This document shows positions 1-7,014 of a stretch of DNA of 10,785 nucleotides, piece by piece. Source of the DNA: Thermoleophilia bacterium (GTDB lineage: Bacteria > Actinomycetota > Thermoleophilia > Miltoncostaeales > Miltoncostaeaceae); contig JADGPH010000226.1 of assembly GCA_017882555.1 (NCBI GenBank), forward strand, positions 1-10,785, written 5' to 3'. The notes beneath the pieces were generated by a model. That model was not told the DNA's origin and did no database searches. It worked only from the letters and a program-made list of their open reading frames with translations. The first letter of the stretch is position 1. Each line of letters begins with the position of its first letter. The translations under genes were made by a program, and so were the position numbers.

Positions 1-1089
1 GCACTGATCCCGATCGGTCGGGGCCAGCGCGAGTTGATCATCGGCGACCGTCAGACCGGCAAGACCATGATTGCCGTCGACACCATCATCAACCAGCCTG
101 GCCAGGGCGTGCAGTGCTTCTCCGTGGCGATCGGCCAGAAGGCATCGACGATCGCTCAGGTCGTCCAGCGCCTCAAGGCGGCCGGCGCGATGGAGTACAC
201 GACGGTCATCGCCGCAACCGCGTCCGCCTCGGCGCCGCTGAAGTACCTGGCCCCGTACTCCGGGTCCGCAATGGCCGAGTATTTCTTGTTCAGCGGCCAG
301 CACGCATTGTGCATCTACGACGACCTGTCCAAGCAGGCTGACGCCTATCGGCAGATGTCCCTGCTGTTGCGGCGCCCGCCCGGTCGCGAGGCCTTTCCCG
401 GCGATGTGTTCTACCTGCACTCCCGCCTGCTCGAGCGCGCTTGTAAGCTCAGCGACGAGTTGGGTGGGGGTTCGCTGACCGCTCTGCCGATCATCGAAAC
501 CCAGGCCGGAGACGTCTCCGCCTACATTCCGACCAATGTGATCTCGATCACCGACGGCCAGATATTCCTCGAGAGCAAGCTGTTCTACTCGGGTGTCCGT
601 CCGGCGCTGAACGTCGGTATCTCCGTGAGTCGCGTGGGTGGGACGGCCCAGATCCGTGCCATGCGCAAGGTGGCCGGTCGTCTGAAACTGGAGCTCGCCC
701 AGTATCGTGACCTCGAGGCATTCGCCCAGTTCGGATCCGAGCTTGACGCGGCCACACAAAGCACGCTGGCGCGTGGCGCCCGGCTCGTGGCGACCCTCAA
801 CCAACCGGCCTACGCACCCTGGCCCGTTGAGGAGCAGGTGGCGATTATCTACGCCGCCAACCAAGGGTACCTCGACAAGATCACCCCGGCCGAGGTCCCG
901 AACATCAACGAGGCCATCCGTTCTGCGCTGCGCGAAGAGGGCAGCGCGTTGGTCGCGATCCGCGACGAGCGCGATCTGAGCGATGCCAGTGCCGCCATTA
1001 TCGATCAGGTCGCCGCGCGTGTTCTGGCGGACATCCTTCCGCGTGAAGGGGCCGCGGTCACCGAGACCCCGGCGCCCGCCGCGGCCTAG
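1..1089 (+). CDS. atpA: F1Fo ATP synthase subunit alpha (3' part; 5' end outside window)
   Basis: This is the non-catalytic nucleotide-binding subunit of the F1 head (alpha3beta3), on the cytoplasmic face of the membrane. The reading frame is open from base 1, so the gene starts upstream; 362 codons are present. The P-loop GDRQTGKT is at window residues 15-22. In E. coli alpha it begins near residue 169, so about 155 residues are missing and the full protein would be near 515, normal for the family. Other alpha-subunit landmarks are the Walker B stretch LCIYDDLSKQADAYRQ, the RRPPGREAFPGDVFYLHSRLLERA block, ISITDGQIFLE, and SVSRVGGTAQ with the arginine finger at window residue 211. The protein ends in a short Ala/Pro-rich tail. 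The TTG at base 34 lies inside the conserved RGQREL/IIGDRQ block and is not a start. atpG follows 11 bases downstream. Confidence 0.98.
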   Translation, partial: ALIPIGRGQRELIIGDRQTGKTMIAVDTIINQPGQGVQCFSVAIGQKASTIAQVVQRLKAAGAMEYTTVIAATASASAPLKYLAPYSGSAMAEYFLFSGQHALCIYDDLSKQADAYRQMSLLLRRPPGREAFPGDVFYLHSRLLERACKLSDELGGGSLTALPIIETQAGDVSAYIPTNVISITDGQIFLESKLFYSGVRPALNVGISVSRVGGTAQIRAMRKVAGRLKLELAQYRDLEAFAQFGSELDAATQSTLARGARLVATLNQPAYAPWPVEEQVAIIYAANQGYLDKITPAEVPNINEAIRSALREEGSALVAIRDERDLSDASAAIIDQVAARVLADILPREGAAVTETPAPAAA

Positions 1090-1100
1090 GCCGGAGCCGC

Positions 1101-2003
1101 ATGCCTAGCTCGCGCGACATCAAGCGCCGCATTGAGTCGGTGCGCAACACCCGCAAGATCACCCGGGCCATGGAGCTGGTGGCTTCGGCGAAGCTGCGTC
1201 GCGCCCAGGAGCGAATCGAGGTGCTCCGCCCGTATGCGCAAGCGATGCGTGAGCAGATGGCCCAGGCGGCACGCCAGAGCGGCGGTCTGCCCAAGTTCGC
1301 GCTACTCGAGGAGCGCGACGAGGTCGCGCGCGCCGCGATCGTCACCATCACCGGCGACCGCGGACTGGCGGGCGCCTTCAACGTGAACATCCTGCGCGCC
1401 GGCTTCTCGGCCGACCGGGAGTTACGGGACGGCGGCGTGAACGACGTGATCTACGTCGGGGTGGGCAAGAAGGGCTCGGGCACACTGCGCTTTCGCGCCA
1501 AGGCGATCGAGCATACGTTCGAAGGCTTTTCCGATCATCCGAACTTCCACGACGCCGAACGGATCGCCGACCATCTGGTCCAGACATTTTCGTCCCACGA
1601 AGTCGATCGGGTCCTCTTGGTCTACAACGCCTTCAAGTCGGTCATGCAGCAGGAAGTCGTGGTCGAGCAGCTGCTGCCGATCCAGCGGCGTTTGGTGCTC
1701 GGCCACGACATTGCGCCCGACCCCAGGGACATTCAGCCGGCTGCGCCGATCGCCTTGTTCGAGCCGAGCGCCGAAGAGGTCCTTGAGCGGCTGCTGCCGA
1801 CATTTGTGAACGTCACCGTCTACCGGGCACTGCTTGAGAGTGCCGCGGCCGAACATGCTGCACGGCGCAGTGCGATGCGCAACGCGTCCGACAACGCGGC
1901 ATCGCTGATCGACGAGTACACCCTAAAGATGAACCGGGCCCGCCAGGCTGCAATCACCCAGGAAATCCTGGAAGTGGTGGCCGGGGCGGATGCCCTTCAG
2001 TAG
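1101..2003 (+). CDS. atpG: F1Fo ATP synthase subunit gamma
   Basis: This is the central rotating shaft of F1, coupling proton flow through Fo to conformational change in the alpha/beta head. At 300 residues it is close to the usual 285-305. The N-terminal helix carries the family signature (SSRDIKRRIESVRNTRKITRAM, residues 3-24, followed by ELVASAKLRRAQ). The Rossmann-like middle domain has ITGDRGLAGAFN from residue 83. The C-terminal helix, which packs against the N-terminal one as a coiled coil, ends with DEYTLKMNRARQAAITQEI and a conserved EVVAGADAL tail. The ATG at 1101 sits 11 bases after the atpA stop, with GGAG at 1093-1096 as a closely spaced ribosome binding site. The gene belongs to the atp operon. 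Confidence 0.98.
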   Translation: MPSSRDIKRRIESVRNTRKITRAMELVASAKLRRAQERIEVLRPYAQAMREQMAQAARQSGGLPKFALLEERDEVARAAIVTITGDRGLAGAFNVNILRAGFSADRELRDGGVNDVIYVGVGKKGSGTLRFRAKAIEHTFEGFSDHPNFHDAERIADHLVQTFSSHEVDRVLLVYNAFKSVMQQEVVVEQLLPIQRRLVLGHDIAPDPRDIQPAAPIALFEPSAEEVLERLLPTFVNVTVYRALLESAAAEHAARRSAMRNASDNAASLIDEYTLKMNRARQAAITQEILEVVAGADALQ

Positions 2004-2034
2004 TTGTTGACCACACGAGGAGCGCAAACCACGC

Positions 2035-3441
2035 ATGGCTGAAAACGGCAACACCGGAACCGTCCTCGAAATCAAGGGCGTCGTGCTTGACGTCCGTTTC
2101 GACGGTGGCAACTTGCCCGCCATCTACAACGCGCTGGAGATCCCACGCGCAGATGGGTCGACGCTCGTGGCTGAAGTGCAACAGCACTTGGGTGACGACA
2201 AGGTGCGCGCGGTCGCCTTCGACACGACCGACGGTCTGGCGCGGGGTACCGCGGTGCGCGACACCGGCCTCCCGATTTCGGTGCCGGTCGGCCAGGCCAC
2301 CTTGGGCCGCATCTTCAACGTGCTCGGCGAGATCATCGATGAAGGCGCGGAGCTGGGTAACGTTGAGCGCTGGCCGATCCACCGCGAGCCCCCAAGCTTC
2401 GACCGCCTGAACCCGACCGAAGAGATCTTCGAGACCGGCATCAAGGTCGTGGATCTGCTGGCGCCGTACGTGAAGGGCGGAAAGGTCGGGCTGTTCGGCG
2501 GTGCCGGTGTGGGCAAGACCGTGCTTATCCAGGAGCTCATTCACAACATCGCCCGTGAGCATGGCGGGCTTTCCGTGTTCGCAGGTGTGGGCGAGCGGAC
2601 CCGTGAGGGCAATGACCTCTGGCTGGAGATGAAGGAGTCCGGGGTTATCGACAAGACCGCGCTGGTCTACGGTCAGATGAACGAACCTCCGGGCGCACGT
2701 TTGCGAGTGGCTCTCGCCGGTCTCACCATGGCCGAGTACTTTCGTGAAGAGAGCGGCCAGGACGTGCTGCTGTTTATTGACAACATCTTCCGGTTCGTCC
2801 AGGCCGGTTCTGAGGTGTCGGCGCTGCTCGGCCGTATGCCGTCCGCCGTGGGTTACCAGCCGACCCTGCAAACGGAGATGGGAGATCTGCAGGAACGAAT
2901 CACCTCGACCAACCGCGGCTCGGTCACTTCGGTGCAGGCCATCTACGTGCCTGCAGACGACCTGACCGACCCGGCCCCGGCCGCTTCGTTTGCCCACTTG
3001 GACGCCACGACCGTGCTGTCGCGGGATATTGCGGCCAAGGGTATTTACCCGGCCGTGGACCCGCTGGACTCGACCAGCCGCATCCTGACCCGCGACATCG
3101 TCGGCGACGAGCATTACGACACCGCGCGTCGCGTGCAAGAGACGCTGCAGACCTACAAGGACCTCCAGGACATCATCGCCATTCTGGGCGTCGATGAACT
3201 CACCGACGAACAGAAGCTTGCCGTGGGCCGCGCCCGCCGCATCGAGCGGTTCTTGTCGCAGCCCCTTCACGTGGCGGAGGCCTTCACCGGTACCCCGGGC
3301 AAGTACGTCCCGTTGACTGAGACGATTCGCGGCTTCCGTGAGATCGTCGACGGTCAGCACGACGAGCTGCCGGAGCAGGCCTTCTTCTTGGTGGGCTCCA
3401 TGGACGAGGCGGTCGAGAAGGCCGCCTCGCTGCGGAGCTAA
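2035..3441 (+). CDS. atpD: F1Fo ATP synthase subunit beta
   Basis: This is the catalytic subunit of F1, making ATP from ADP and phosphate at the alpha/beta interface. At 468 residues it is full length. In order it shows the N-terminal beta-barrel (TGTVLEIKGVVLDVRFDGG), the P-loop GGAGVGKT with Lys161, the catalytic glutamate Glu187 in GERTREGNDLW, the Walker B stretch VLLFIDNIFRF, and GYQPTLQTEMGDLQERI. These are followed by VQAIYVPADDLTDPAPAA and the C-terminal helical domain. The DELSEED loop, which contacts gamma and epsilon, reads DELTDEQ at residues 387-393. The gene is 31 bases after atpG. GAGGAG at 2017-2022 is the likely ribosome binding site, at a long 12-base spacing from the ATG. 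Confidence 0.99.
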   Translation: MAENGNTGTVLEIKGVVLDVRFDGGNLPAIYNALEIPRADGSTLVAEVQQHLGDDKVRAVAFDTTDGLARGTAVRDTGLPISVPVGQATLGRIFNVLGEIIDEGAELGNVERWPIHREPPSFDRLNPTEEIFETGIKVVDLLAPYVKGGKVGLFGGAGVGKTVLIQELIHNIAREHGGLSVFAGVGERTREGNDLWLEMKESGVIDKTALVYGQMNEPPGARLRVALAGLTMAEYFREESGQDVLLFIDNIFRFVQAGSEVSALLGRMPSAVGYQPTLQTEMGDLQERITSTNRGSVTSVQAIYVPADDLTDPAPAASFAHLDATTVLSRDIAAKGIYPAVDPLDSTSRILTRDIVGDEHYDTARRVQETLQTYKDLQDIIAILGVDELTDEQKLAVGRARRIERFLSQPLHVAEAFTGTPGKYVPLTETIRGFREIVDGQHDELPEQAFFLVGSMDEAVEKAASLRS

Positions 3442-3444
3442 GGC

Positions 3445-3867
3445 GTGGCGAGCGACGATGGACCGTTGGACGTGCGTGTACTCACGCCCGTGGGGCCGTT
3501 GTTCGAGGGGTCCGCGACCATGGTCTTCGCGCCGAGCTCGGCGGGCGAGGTCGGTCTGTTGCCGCGGCACGAACCGCTGGTGTGCACACTGAGATACGGA
3601 CGGACGCGAGTGCGGGGGTCGGAGGGCACCGAGGAGGTGTTCGCGACGACCGAGGGCTTCTTGACCATTGACCAGAATCATGTGCTGATCCTGGTCGCGC
3701 AAGCCGTACGGTTGAGTGACATCGACGCGGGCCGGGCCAGAGCCGACCTTCAGGCTGCCGAAGATGCCCTCGAGACCGCGGGTGATAACGAGGCTGTGCG
3801 CACCAGGGCCGAGGCGGAGAAGCATCGCGCGGAGAATTTGCTCAAGGTGCTTGAGTCCAGCAGCTAG
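3445..3867 (+). CDS. atpC: F1Fo ATP synthase subunit epsilon
   Basis: This F1 epsilon subunit binds gamma and the c-ring in the rotor and can inhibit ATP hydrolysis. It has 140 residues, a normal length. The N-terminal beta-sandwich has LDVRVLTPVGPLFEG and the family pattern G-x-x-G-[IL]-L-P-x-H-x-P-L, here GEVGLLPRHEPL. A C-terminal helical hairpin of about 45 residues is present (AGRARADLQAAEDAL and RTRAEAEKHRAENLL), so this is the long form. The start is GTG at 3445, three bases after the atpD stop, with GGAG at 3434-3437 inside the end of atpD. This near-overlap suggests translational coupling. It is the last gene of the operon seen here. Confidence 0.96.
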   Translation: MASDDGPLDVRVLTPVGPLFEGSATMVFAPSSAGEVGLLPRHEPLVCTLRYGRTRVRGSEGTEEVFATTEGFLTIDQNHVLILVAQAVRLSDIDAGRARADLQAAEDALETAGDNEAVRTRAEAEKHRAENLLKVLESSS

Positions 3868-3984
3868 TCGGATCCGGCATACGGGCCCAAGGGCGTCCCC
3901 GATAGGTCGAGAGCAGGTGGATCAGTACCTTTGCGTTCGCGTCGCAATCCCGCAGCGGACCTGCAGCCAATCGGGAGGCGCGCG

Positions 3985-4146
3985 ATGAGTCGGCACGTGG
4001 GCGGAACCGCGTCCGCCGCGATCGTCGATCACCGGAAGCTCGCGTGGCGCGACGCTGCCGTGCCCGAACGGCCCGCGTCCGGTCGCCGCCGGGAACCATC
4101 CGCGCACGAGTGCTCTCGACGACGCGTCGCGATCGCGGCGGGATGA
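3985..4146 (+). CDS. Possible small ORF, 53 residues, unknown function
   Basis: The ATG at 3985 is preceded by GGGAGG (3973-3978) at an ideal 6-base spacing, the cleanest ribosome binding site in the gap. The frame has high GC at third positions and ends in TGA at 4144-4146. The product begins MSRHVGGTASAAIVDHRKLA and becomes rich in Arg, Pro, Ser and Ala, with no membrane segment, signal peptide or motif that I recognise. High-GC DNA produces such frames by chance, and the overlapping palindromes at 4120-4137 may be the real signal. It lies on the same strand as atpC and the MFS gene. I would treat it as a candidate only. Confidence 0.22.
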   Translation: MSRHVGGTASAAIVDHRKLAWRDAAVPERPASGRRREPSAHECSRRRVAIAAG

Positions 4147-4174
4147 CAGCTGCCGGGAGTGGTTGTCTACCCGA

Positions 4175-4472
4175 TCAGCGCTCACTGCTTGATTCCCACT
4201 GTGGCCTCGGCGCGCCCAGCTTGTCGTTACCTACCCAGGAGATGGCGCGCCGCAGGATGCTCGTGTGCGCATCCGGTATCCGGTCTGGGATCCAGTGTCT
4301 GCGCTCCTTTTCGGTGGTGTGGTCCAACCAGGTGCGAGCCGCGTGCGGCCAGCGGGTATTCCGTCCGGCCGCGCGCGCGAAGCGCGATCGTCTGCTGGAC
4401 GTTCGGGGCAGGAATCTTCAGGTACTGGACCTTGCCGGTGCGAAGCATCGATGGTGGTGGAGGCGACGCCAT
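4175..4472 (-). pseudogene. Minus-strand gene relic, frame-broken, VOC-like beginning
   Basis: Reading the minus strand from ATG at 4472 gives 30 residues ending GKVQYLKIPAPNVQQTIA. This resembles the first strand and following turn of VOC (glyoxalase/bleomycin-resistance type) proteins, which usually read like GKV-x-YLEIPA-x-DV-x-x-S-x-x-FY. The frame then degenerates. Skipping one base near 4382 continues with Phe and 67 further residues (including HTTEKERRHWIPDRIPDAHT and RRAISWVGNDKLGAPRP) to a TGA at 4177-4175, in a frame with mostly G/C third positions. The joined product would be 98 residues. The second part does not look like VOC. Its WLD...ERR..WI...R layout is loosely like the C-terminal helices of YdeI/OmdA-type proteins. 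No ribosome binding site is visible. It could be a decayed gene, a fusion of two remnants, or chance; it is the only minus-strand candidate in the window. Confidence 0.35.
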
Positions 4473-4563
4473 CACACAATGCACACACCGGGATCGGGCG
4501 GGCTGCGCTCATCGTGGCCGCGGAACCGCCCTGCCTTGGGTCCGTGCGTCACGATGAGGCGGG

Positions 4564-5862
4564 ATGACTGAAGGCCCCGGCATGATGGCGCCTGACGACC
4601 CGCACGGCGCCCCGGCGTTGCGGTCGCGGTCCCTGGTTCCCGGGGTACCGACCGTCTTGCAGCTGCGCGATTTCCGGCGCTTCTGGATCGCGTCGCTGAT
4701 CTCCAACTGCGGAAGTTGGCTTCAGACCGTTGCGGCCGGATACTTGATCTATCACCTGACCCATTCACCGGGGATGGTGGGGGCGCTCTCGTTGGTATCG
4801 CGCGGGCCGGCGTTTCTGTTTTCGACCTCTGGCGGGAAGATCGCGGATCGCTTTGATCGCCGCCGGATCGGCCGATGGACCTTTGCGCTCCAGGGGGTCG
4901 CCGCGGGCGGCATGGCGGTGATGTCGCTGATCGGCGCCTTGAGCGTGCCGGTGATCTTCGCGCTGACATTCGCACTTGGCGTGGGGTTTGCGCTCGGGCT
5001 CCCGGCGATGCTCGCCCTCGTGCCGGCGTTGGTTCCACCCGAGCACTTTGAGCAGGCGGTGTCCCTGAATGCTGCGGGGGTCAATGTCGCGCGTCTTGCC
5101 GGTCCCGCGATCGGAGGCGTGTTGTTGAGCGTTGTCGGCACCACCTGGTGTTTTGGCTTGAATGCGTTCTCGTTCGTGGCGTTGATTCTGGTGTTGCTGT
5201 GGGTCCACGTCCGCGAGATGGGCCCTCGACCCTCCGGGGTGTCTACGCGCTTTGCGTTGCGGTTTGCGCGGCAGGACCCCGCGATTCGCCGCTTGCTCAT
5301 CTCGATCACGATGTTTGCCGCCCTCGCCGCGCCCGTCCAAGAACTGGCCCCGGTCATCGCCCACGTCTTGGGTGCCGGCGCGGCCGGCCTCGGACTGCTG
5401 TTGGGAGCGATGGGGGCCGGTGCGTTGGTGGGCGCATGGGTCCTGGATCGTCTGCAGGCTCACGGCTTGACGCGCGACGTAGCGATTTCGTTGGCGACGA
5501 TCGTCTTCGCGATCATGATGAGCGGCATGGCGGTGGCACCGACGCTCGCGCTCGGTCTTTTGGGAATGGCGTTGTGCGGGGCATTTTGGATCTGGATGTT
5601 CATCTTGATCAACACGTCGATTCAGCTTCGGACACCGCGCTCGATGATTGGGCGCATGCTCGGGCTCTATCAGCTGGCGGTGATCGGCCCCATTGCGATC
5701 GGCTCACTCCTGGCGGGACTCTGGGCGGAGATCGTCGGGATCCGCGTGAGTCTGGTGACCTGCTCGGTATTGCTCGTGGCGTGGGGGATCTGGACGATGC
5801 GCCGTCGTGTGCCCGAAATCGACGACGGGCGCGCCTCCGAGCCAGAGCTCGCGACGAACTGA
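4564..5862 (+). CDS. MFS-type exporter, EntS/MFS_3-like
   Basis: This is a cytoplasmic-membrane transporter of the major facilitator superfamily, 432 residues, likely proton-coupled efflux of a small molecule or siderophore; the substrate cannot be told. A cytoplasmic N-terminus of about 38 residues is followed by FRRFWIASLISNCGSWLQTV (residues 37-56). The canonical motif A loop between helices 2 and 3 is GGKIADRFDRRR (residues 90-101). The helix-5 stretch LNAAGVNVARLAGPAIGGVL (from about residue 168) is typical of the EntS/MFS_3 branch. Repeated hydrophobic blocks fit 12 membrane segments, and the protein ends in a short charged tail. ATG at 4564 has GAGG at 4556-4559 only four bases upstream. 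ATG at 4582, with GAAGG at 4570-4574, is an equally good start and would trim six residues. The gene stands alone after a long gap and is followed 51 bases later by the M20 gene. Confidence 0.9.
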   Translation: MTEGPGMMAPDDPHGAPALRSRSLVPGVPTVLQLRDFRRFWIASLISNCGSWLQTVAAGYLIYHLTHSPGMVGALSLVSRGPAFLFSTSGGKIADRFDRRRIGRWTFALQGVAAGGMAVMSLIGALSVPVIFALTFALGVGFALGLPAMLALVPALVPPEHFEQAVSLNAAGVNVARLAGPAIGGVLLSVVGTTWCFGLNAFSFVALILVLLWVHVREMGPRPSGVSTRFALRFARQDPAIRRLLISITMFAALAAPVQELAPVIAHVLGAGAAGLGLLLGAMGAGALVGAWVLDRLQAHGLTRDVAISLATIVFAIMMSGMAVAPTLALGLLGMALCGAFWIWMFILINTSIQLRTPRSMIGRMLGLYQLAVIGPIAIGSLLAGLWAEIVGIRVSLVTCSVLLVAWGIWTMRRRVPEIDDGRASEPELATN

Positions 5863-5900
5863 TCGGGTGGGCTTTGGCGTGGGCGGTGCGGGAACTCGGG

Positions 5901-5913
5901 TATTGTGTGCAGC
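5901..5913 (+). promoter_or_regulatory. Putative -10 box of a leaderless transcript
   Basis: TATTGT at 5901-5906 fits the actinobacterial -10 pattern TANNNT and lies exactly seven bases before a GTG at 5914. That is the spacing at which transcription would begin on the start codon itself. No Shine-Dalgarno sequence precedes that GTG. The -35 is poor: TTGGCG at 5874-5879 is 21 bases away, too far for a standard spacer. If real, this promoter drives the M20 gene and the sugar-nucleotide genes behind it. Confidence 0.38.
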
Positions 5914-7014
5914 GTGAATGAGGCCCATTTGGCCGAGCAGCTGATCGCCATTGACACCTCCGTCCCCTCCGGACTCGAGCGCGCGATCGACTTTGTCGCC
6001 GGCTGGCTCGATGCGCGTGAGGTGCCCGTGAGTGAGGTGCACGTGGGCGATCGCCGCTGTCTGCTTGCGCGCGTTGGCGAGGGTCCCGTGCGGTTGCTGT
6101 TCAACGGCCATCTGGATGTCGTACCCGGCAACCCTGAGCAGTTTGTCCCGCTGCGCCGCGAGGGTCGGCTCTACGGACGCGGTGCCTACGATATGAAAGG
6201 CGCGCTGGCCGCCATGATGATGGCGACCGCTGAGCTCTCGGCGGGCGGATTGTGGGGTGCGGTTCTCGAGCTCATGGTTGTTCCCGACGAGGAGCGCGCG
6301 GCGCCGGGTGCCAACTGTTCAGAGGTGTTGGTGCGGGATGGCCTGCGGGCCGATTTTGTGTTGTGCGGAGAGCCCACCGACTTGGATGTGGGGATCCAGG
6401 CCAAGGGAGTGCTGTTGCTGTGTTTGCATGTCCCGGGCACGGCCGCACACGGGTCCACCCCGTGGGAGGGGACCAACGCCGTATTGCGGGCGGTCCACCT
6501 CTACCACCAAATCGCCAACCTCCCGTTCATGACCGAGGCGTCGGAGATGTTCGCGAGCCCGTCCATCAACGTCGGGCGTATCGTCGGTGGCGATGCGCTC
6601 AACCGGGTTCCGGACAGTTGTCGTATCTGGGTCGATATCCGCTGCCTGCCCGATCAGGATCGGACCCAGCTGCTCACCCAGATACGCGGGCTTGACCCCG
6701 CGGTGGACGTGGAGGTGCTCTTGGACAAACCCGCGGCCCGGGTGCCGAAGGATCATCCGATGGTTGAGACCCTGGTGTCGGTCGCGCGGGCAGCGCACCC
6801 CGGGGCACGCACGGTGGGCCGAGACGGATCGTCGGACGCGAGTCCGTTTCTCGAAGTCGGGGTCGCCGCGGTGGAGTACGGCCCAGCCGGTGCGGGTCAC
6901 CACGGTCCGGATGAATATGTCGAGCTTGCCAGCCTGGGGCCGTATCGCGCGGCGCTGGTGGCGTTTGTCCGCGACGTTGCCGCGGGCGGTGCGCGATCGT
7001 TGGTGTCCGGGTGA
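5914..7014 (+). CDS. M20-family metallopeptidase/deacylase (ArgE/DapE/CPG2-like)
   Basis: This is a cytoplasmic two-zinc hydrolase that cleaves an amide bond (an N-acyl group or small peptide); the exact substrate is unknown. It has 366 residues from GTG 5914. The metal and catalytic set is complete: His66 and Asp68 in NGHLDVVPG, the bridging Asp93 in GRGAYDMKG, and Glu126 (general base) with metal ligand Glu127 in PDEE. Glu153 in GEPTD and His330 in HGPDE complete it. The lid/dimerisation domain lies between, with AAHGSTPWEGTNAV. GRDGSSDASPFLE is the usual DapE/ArgE-type substrate loop. GTG at 5905 is in frame and would add three residues, but lies inside the TATTGT -10 candidate, so I prefer 5914. 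The stop overlaps the ugd start by four bases (GTGA). Generic DapE-like annotation would be safe; succinyl-diaminopimelate activity specifically is not shown. Confidence 0.88.
   Translation: MNEAHLAEQLIAIDTSVPSGLERAIDFVAGWLDAREVPVSEVHVGDRRCLLARVGEGPVRLLFNGHLDVVPGNPEQFVPLRREGRLYGRGAYDMKGALAAMMMATAELSAGGLWGAVLELMVVPDEERAAPGANCSEVLVRDGLRADFVLCGEPTDLDVGIQAKGVLLLCLHVPGTAAHGSTPWEGTNAVLRAVHLYHQIANLPFMTEASEMFASPSINVGRIVGGDALNRVPDSCRIWVDIRCLPDQDRTQLLTQIRGLDPAVDVEVLLDKPAARVPKDHPMVETLVSVARAAHPGARTVGRDGSSDASPFLEVGVAAVEYGPAGAGHHGPDEYVELASLGPYRAALVAFVRDVAAGGARSLVSG

Larger units (their letters stand above)
3868..4563. other. Long gap between atpC and the MFS gene, no confident gene
   Basis: About 700 bases separate the atp operon from the next clear gene, while other gaps here are under 55 bases. 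Every frame is either short or unlike any family I recognise. A weak hairpin (CGG-GCCC-AA-GGGC with a CCCCG 3' arm, 3882-3901) follows atpC and could end the operon, but there is no T-run. Two abutting 10-bp palindromes, CGACGCGTCG (4120-4129) and CGCGATCGCG (4128-4137), lie in the middle. The plus strand has a possible small ORF (3985-4146) and the minus strand a probable gene relic (4175-4472). The 4187-4563 part is open on both strands in aligned codon registers, as is common in GC-rich DNA. No promoter with both boxes was found for the MFS gene. Confidence 0.6.

Noticed and set aside
1954..3825. A 623-codon open frame on the minus strand across atpD and atpC
   Set aside because: It lies opposite two clearly conserved genes, shows no known motif, and is the kind of shadow produced by strong G/C third-position bias.
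3882..3901. Possible terminator hairpin after atpC
   Set aside because: The inner stem has a two-base loop, the outer arms need a bulge, and no T-run follows; mentioned only as a weak feature of the gap.
4190..4567. A plus-strand frame containing RIRYPVWDPVSALLFGGVV, briefly considered as a TadE-like tail
   Set aside because: It has no good start or ribosome binding site, and it is codon-for-codon complementary to the minus-strand frame, which looks more protein-like; similarity to TadE was only impressionistic.
4044..4571. A 175-codon plus-strand frame through the gap
   Set aside because: Its composition (many Arg, Trp, Cys, His) looks random, no family is recognised, and it runs into the MFS start without a clear ribosome binding site.
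4752..5463. Two long minus-strand frames opposite the MFS gene
   Set aside because: They are rich in Arg, Pro and His with no motif and mirror the MFS codon bias; the plus-strand gene has a full set of MFS landmarks.
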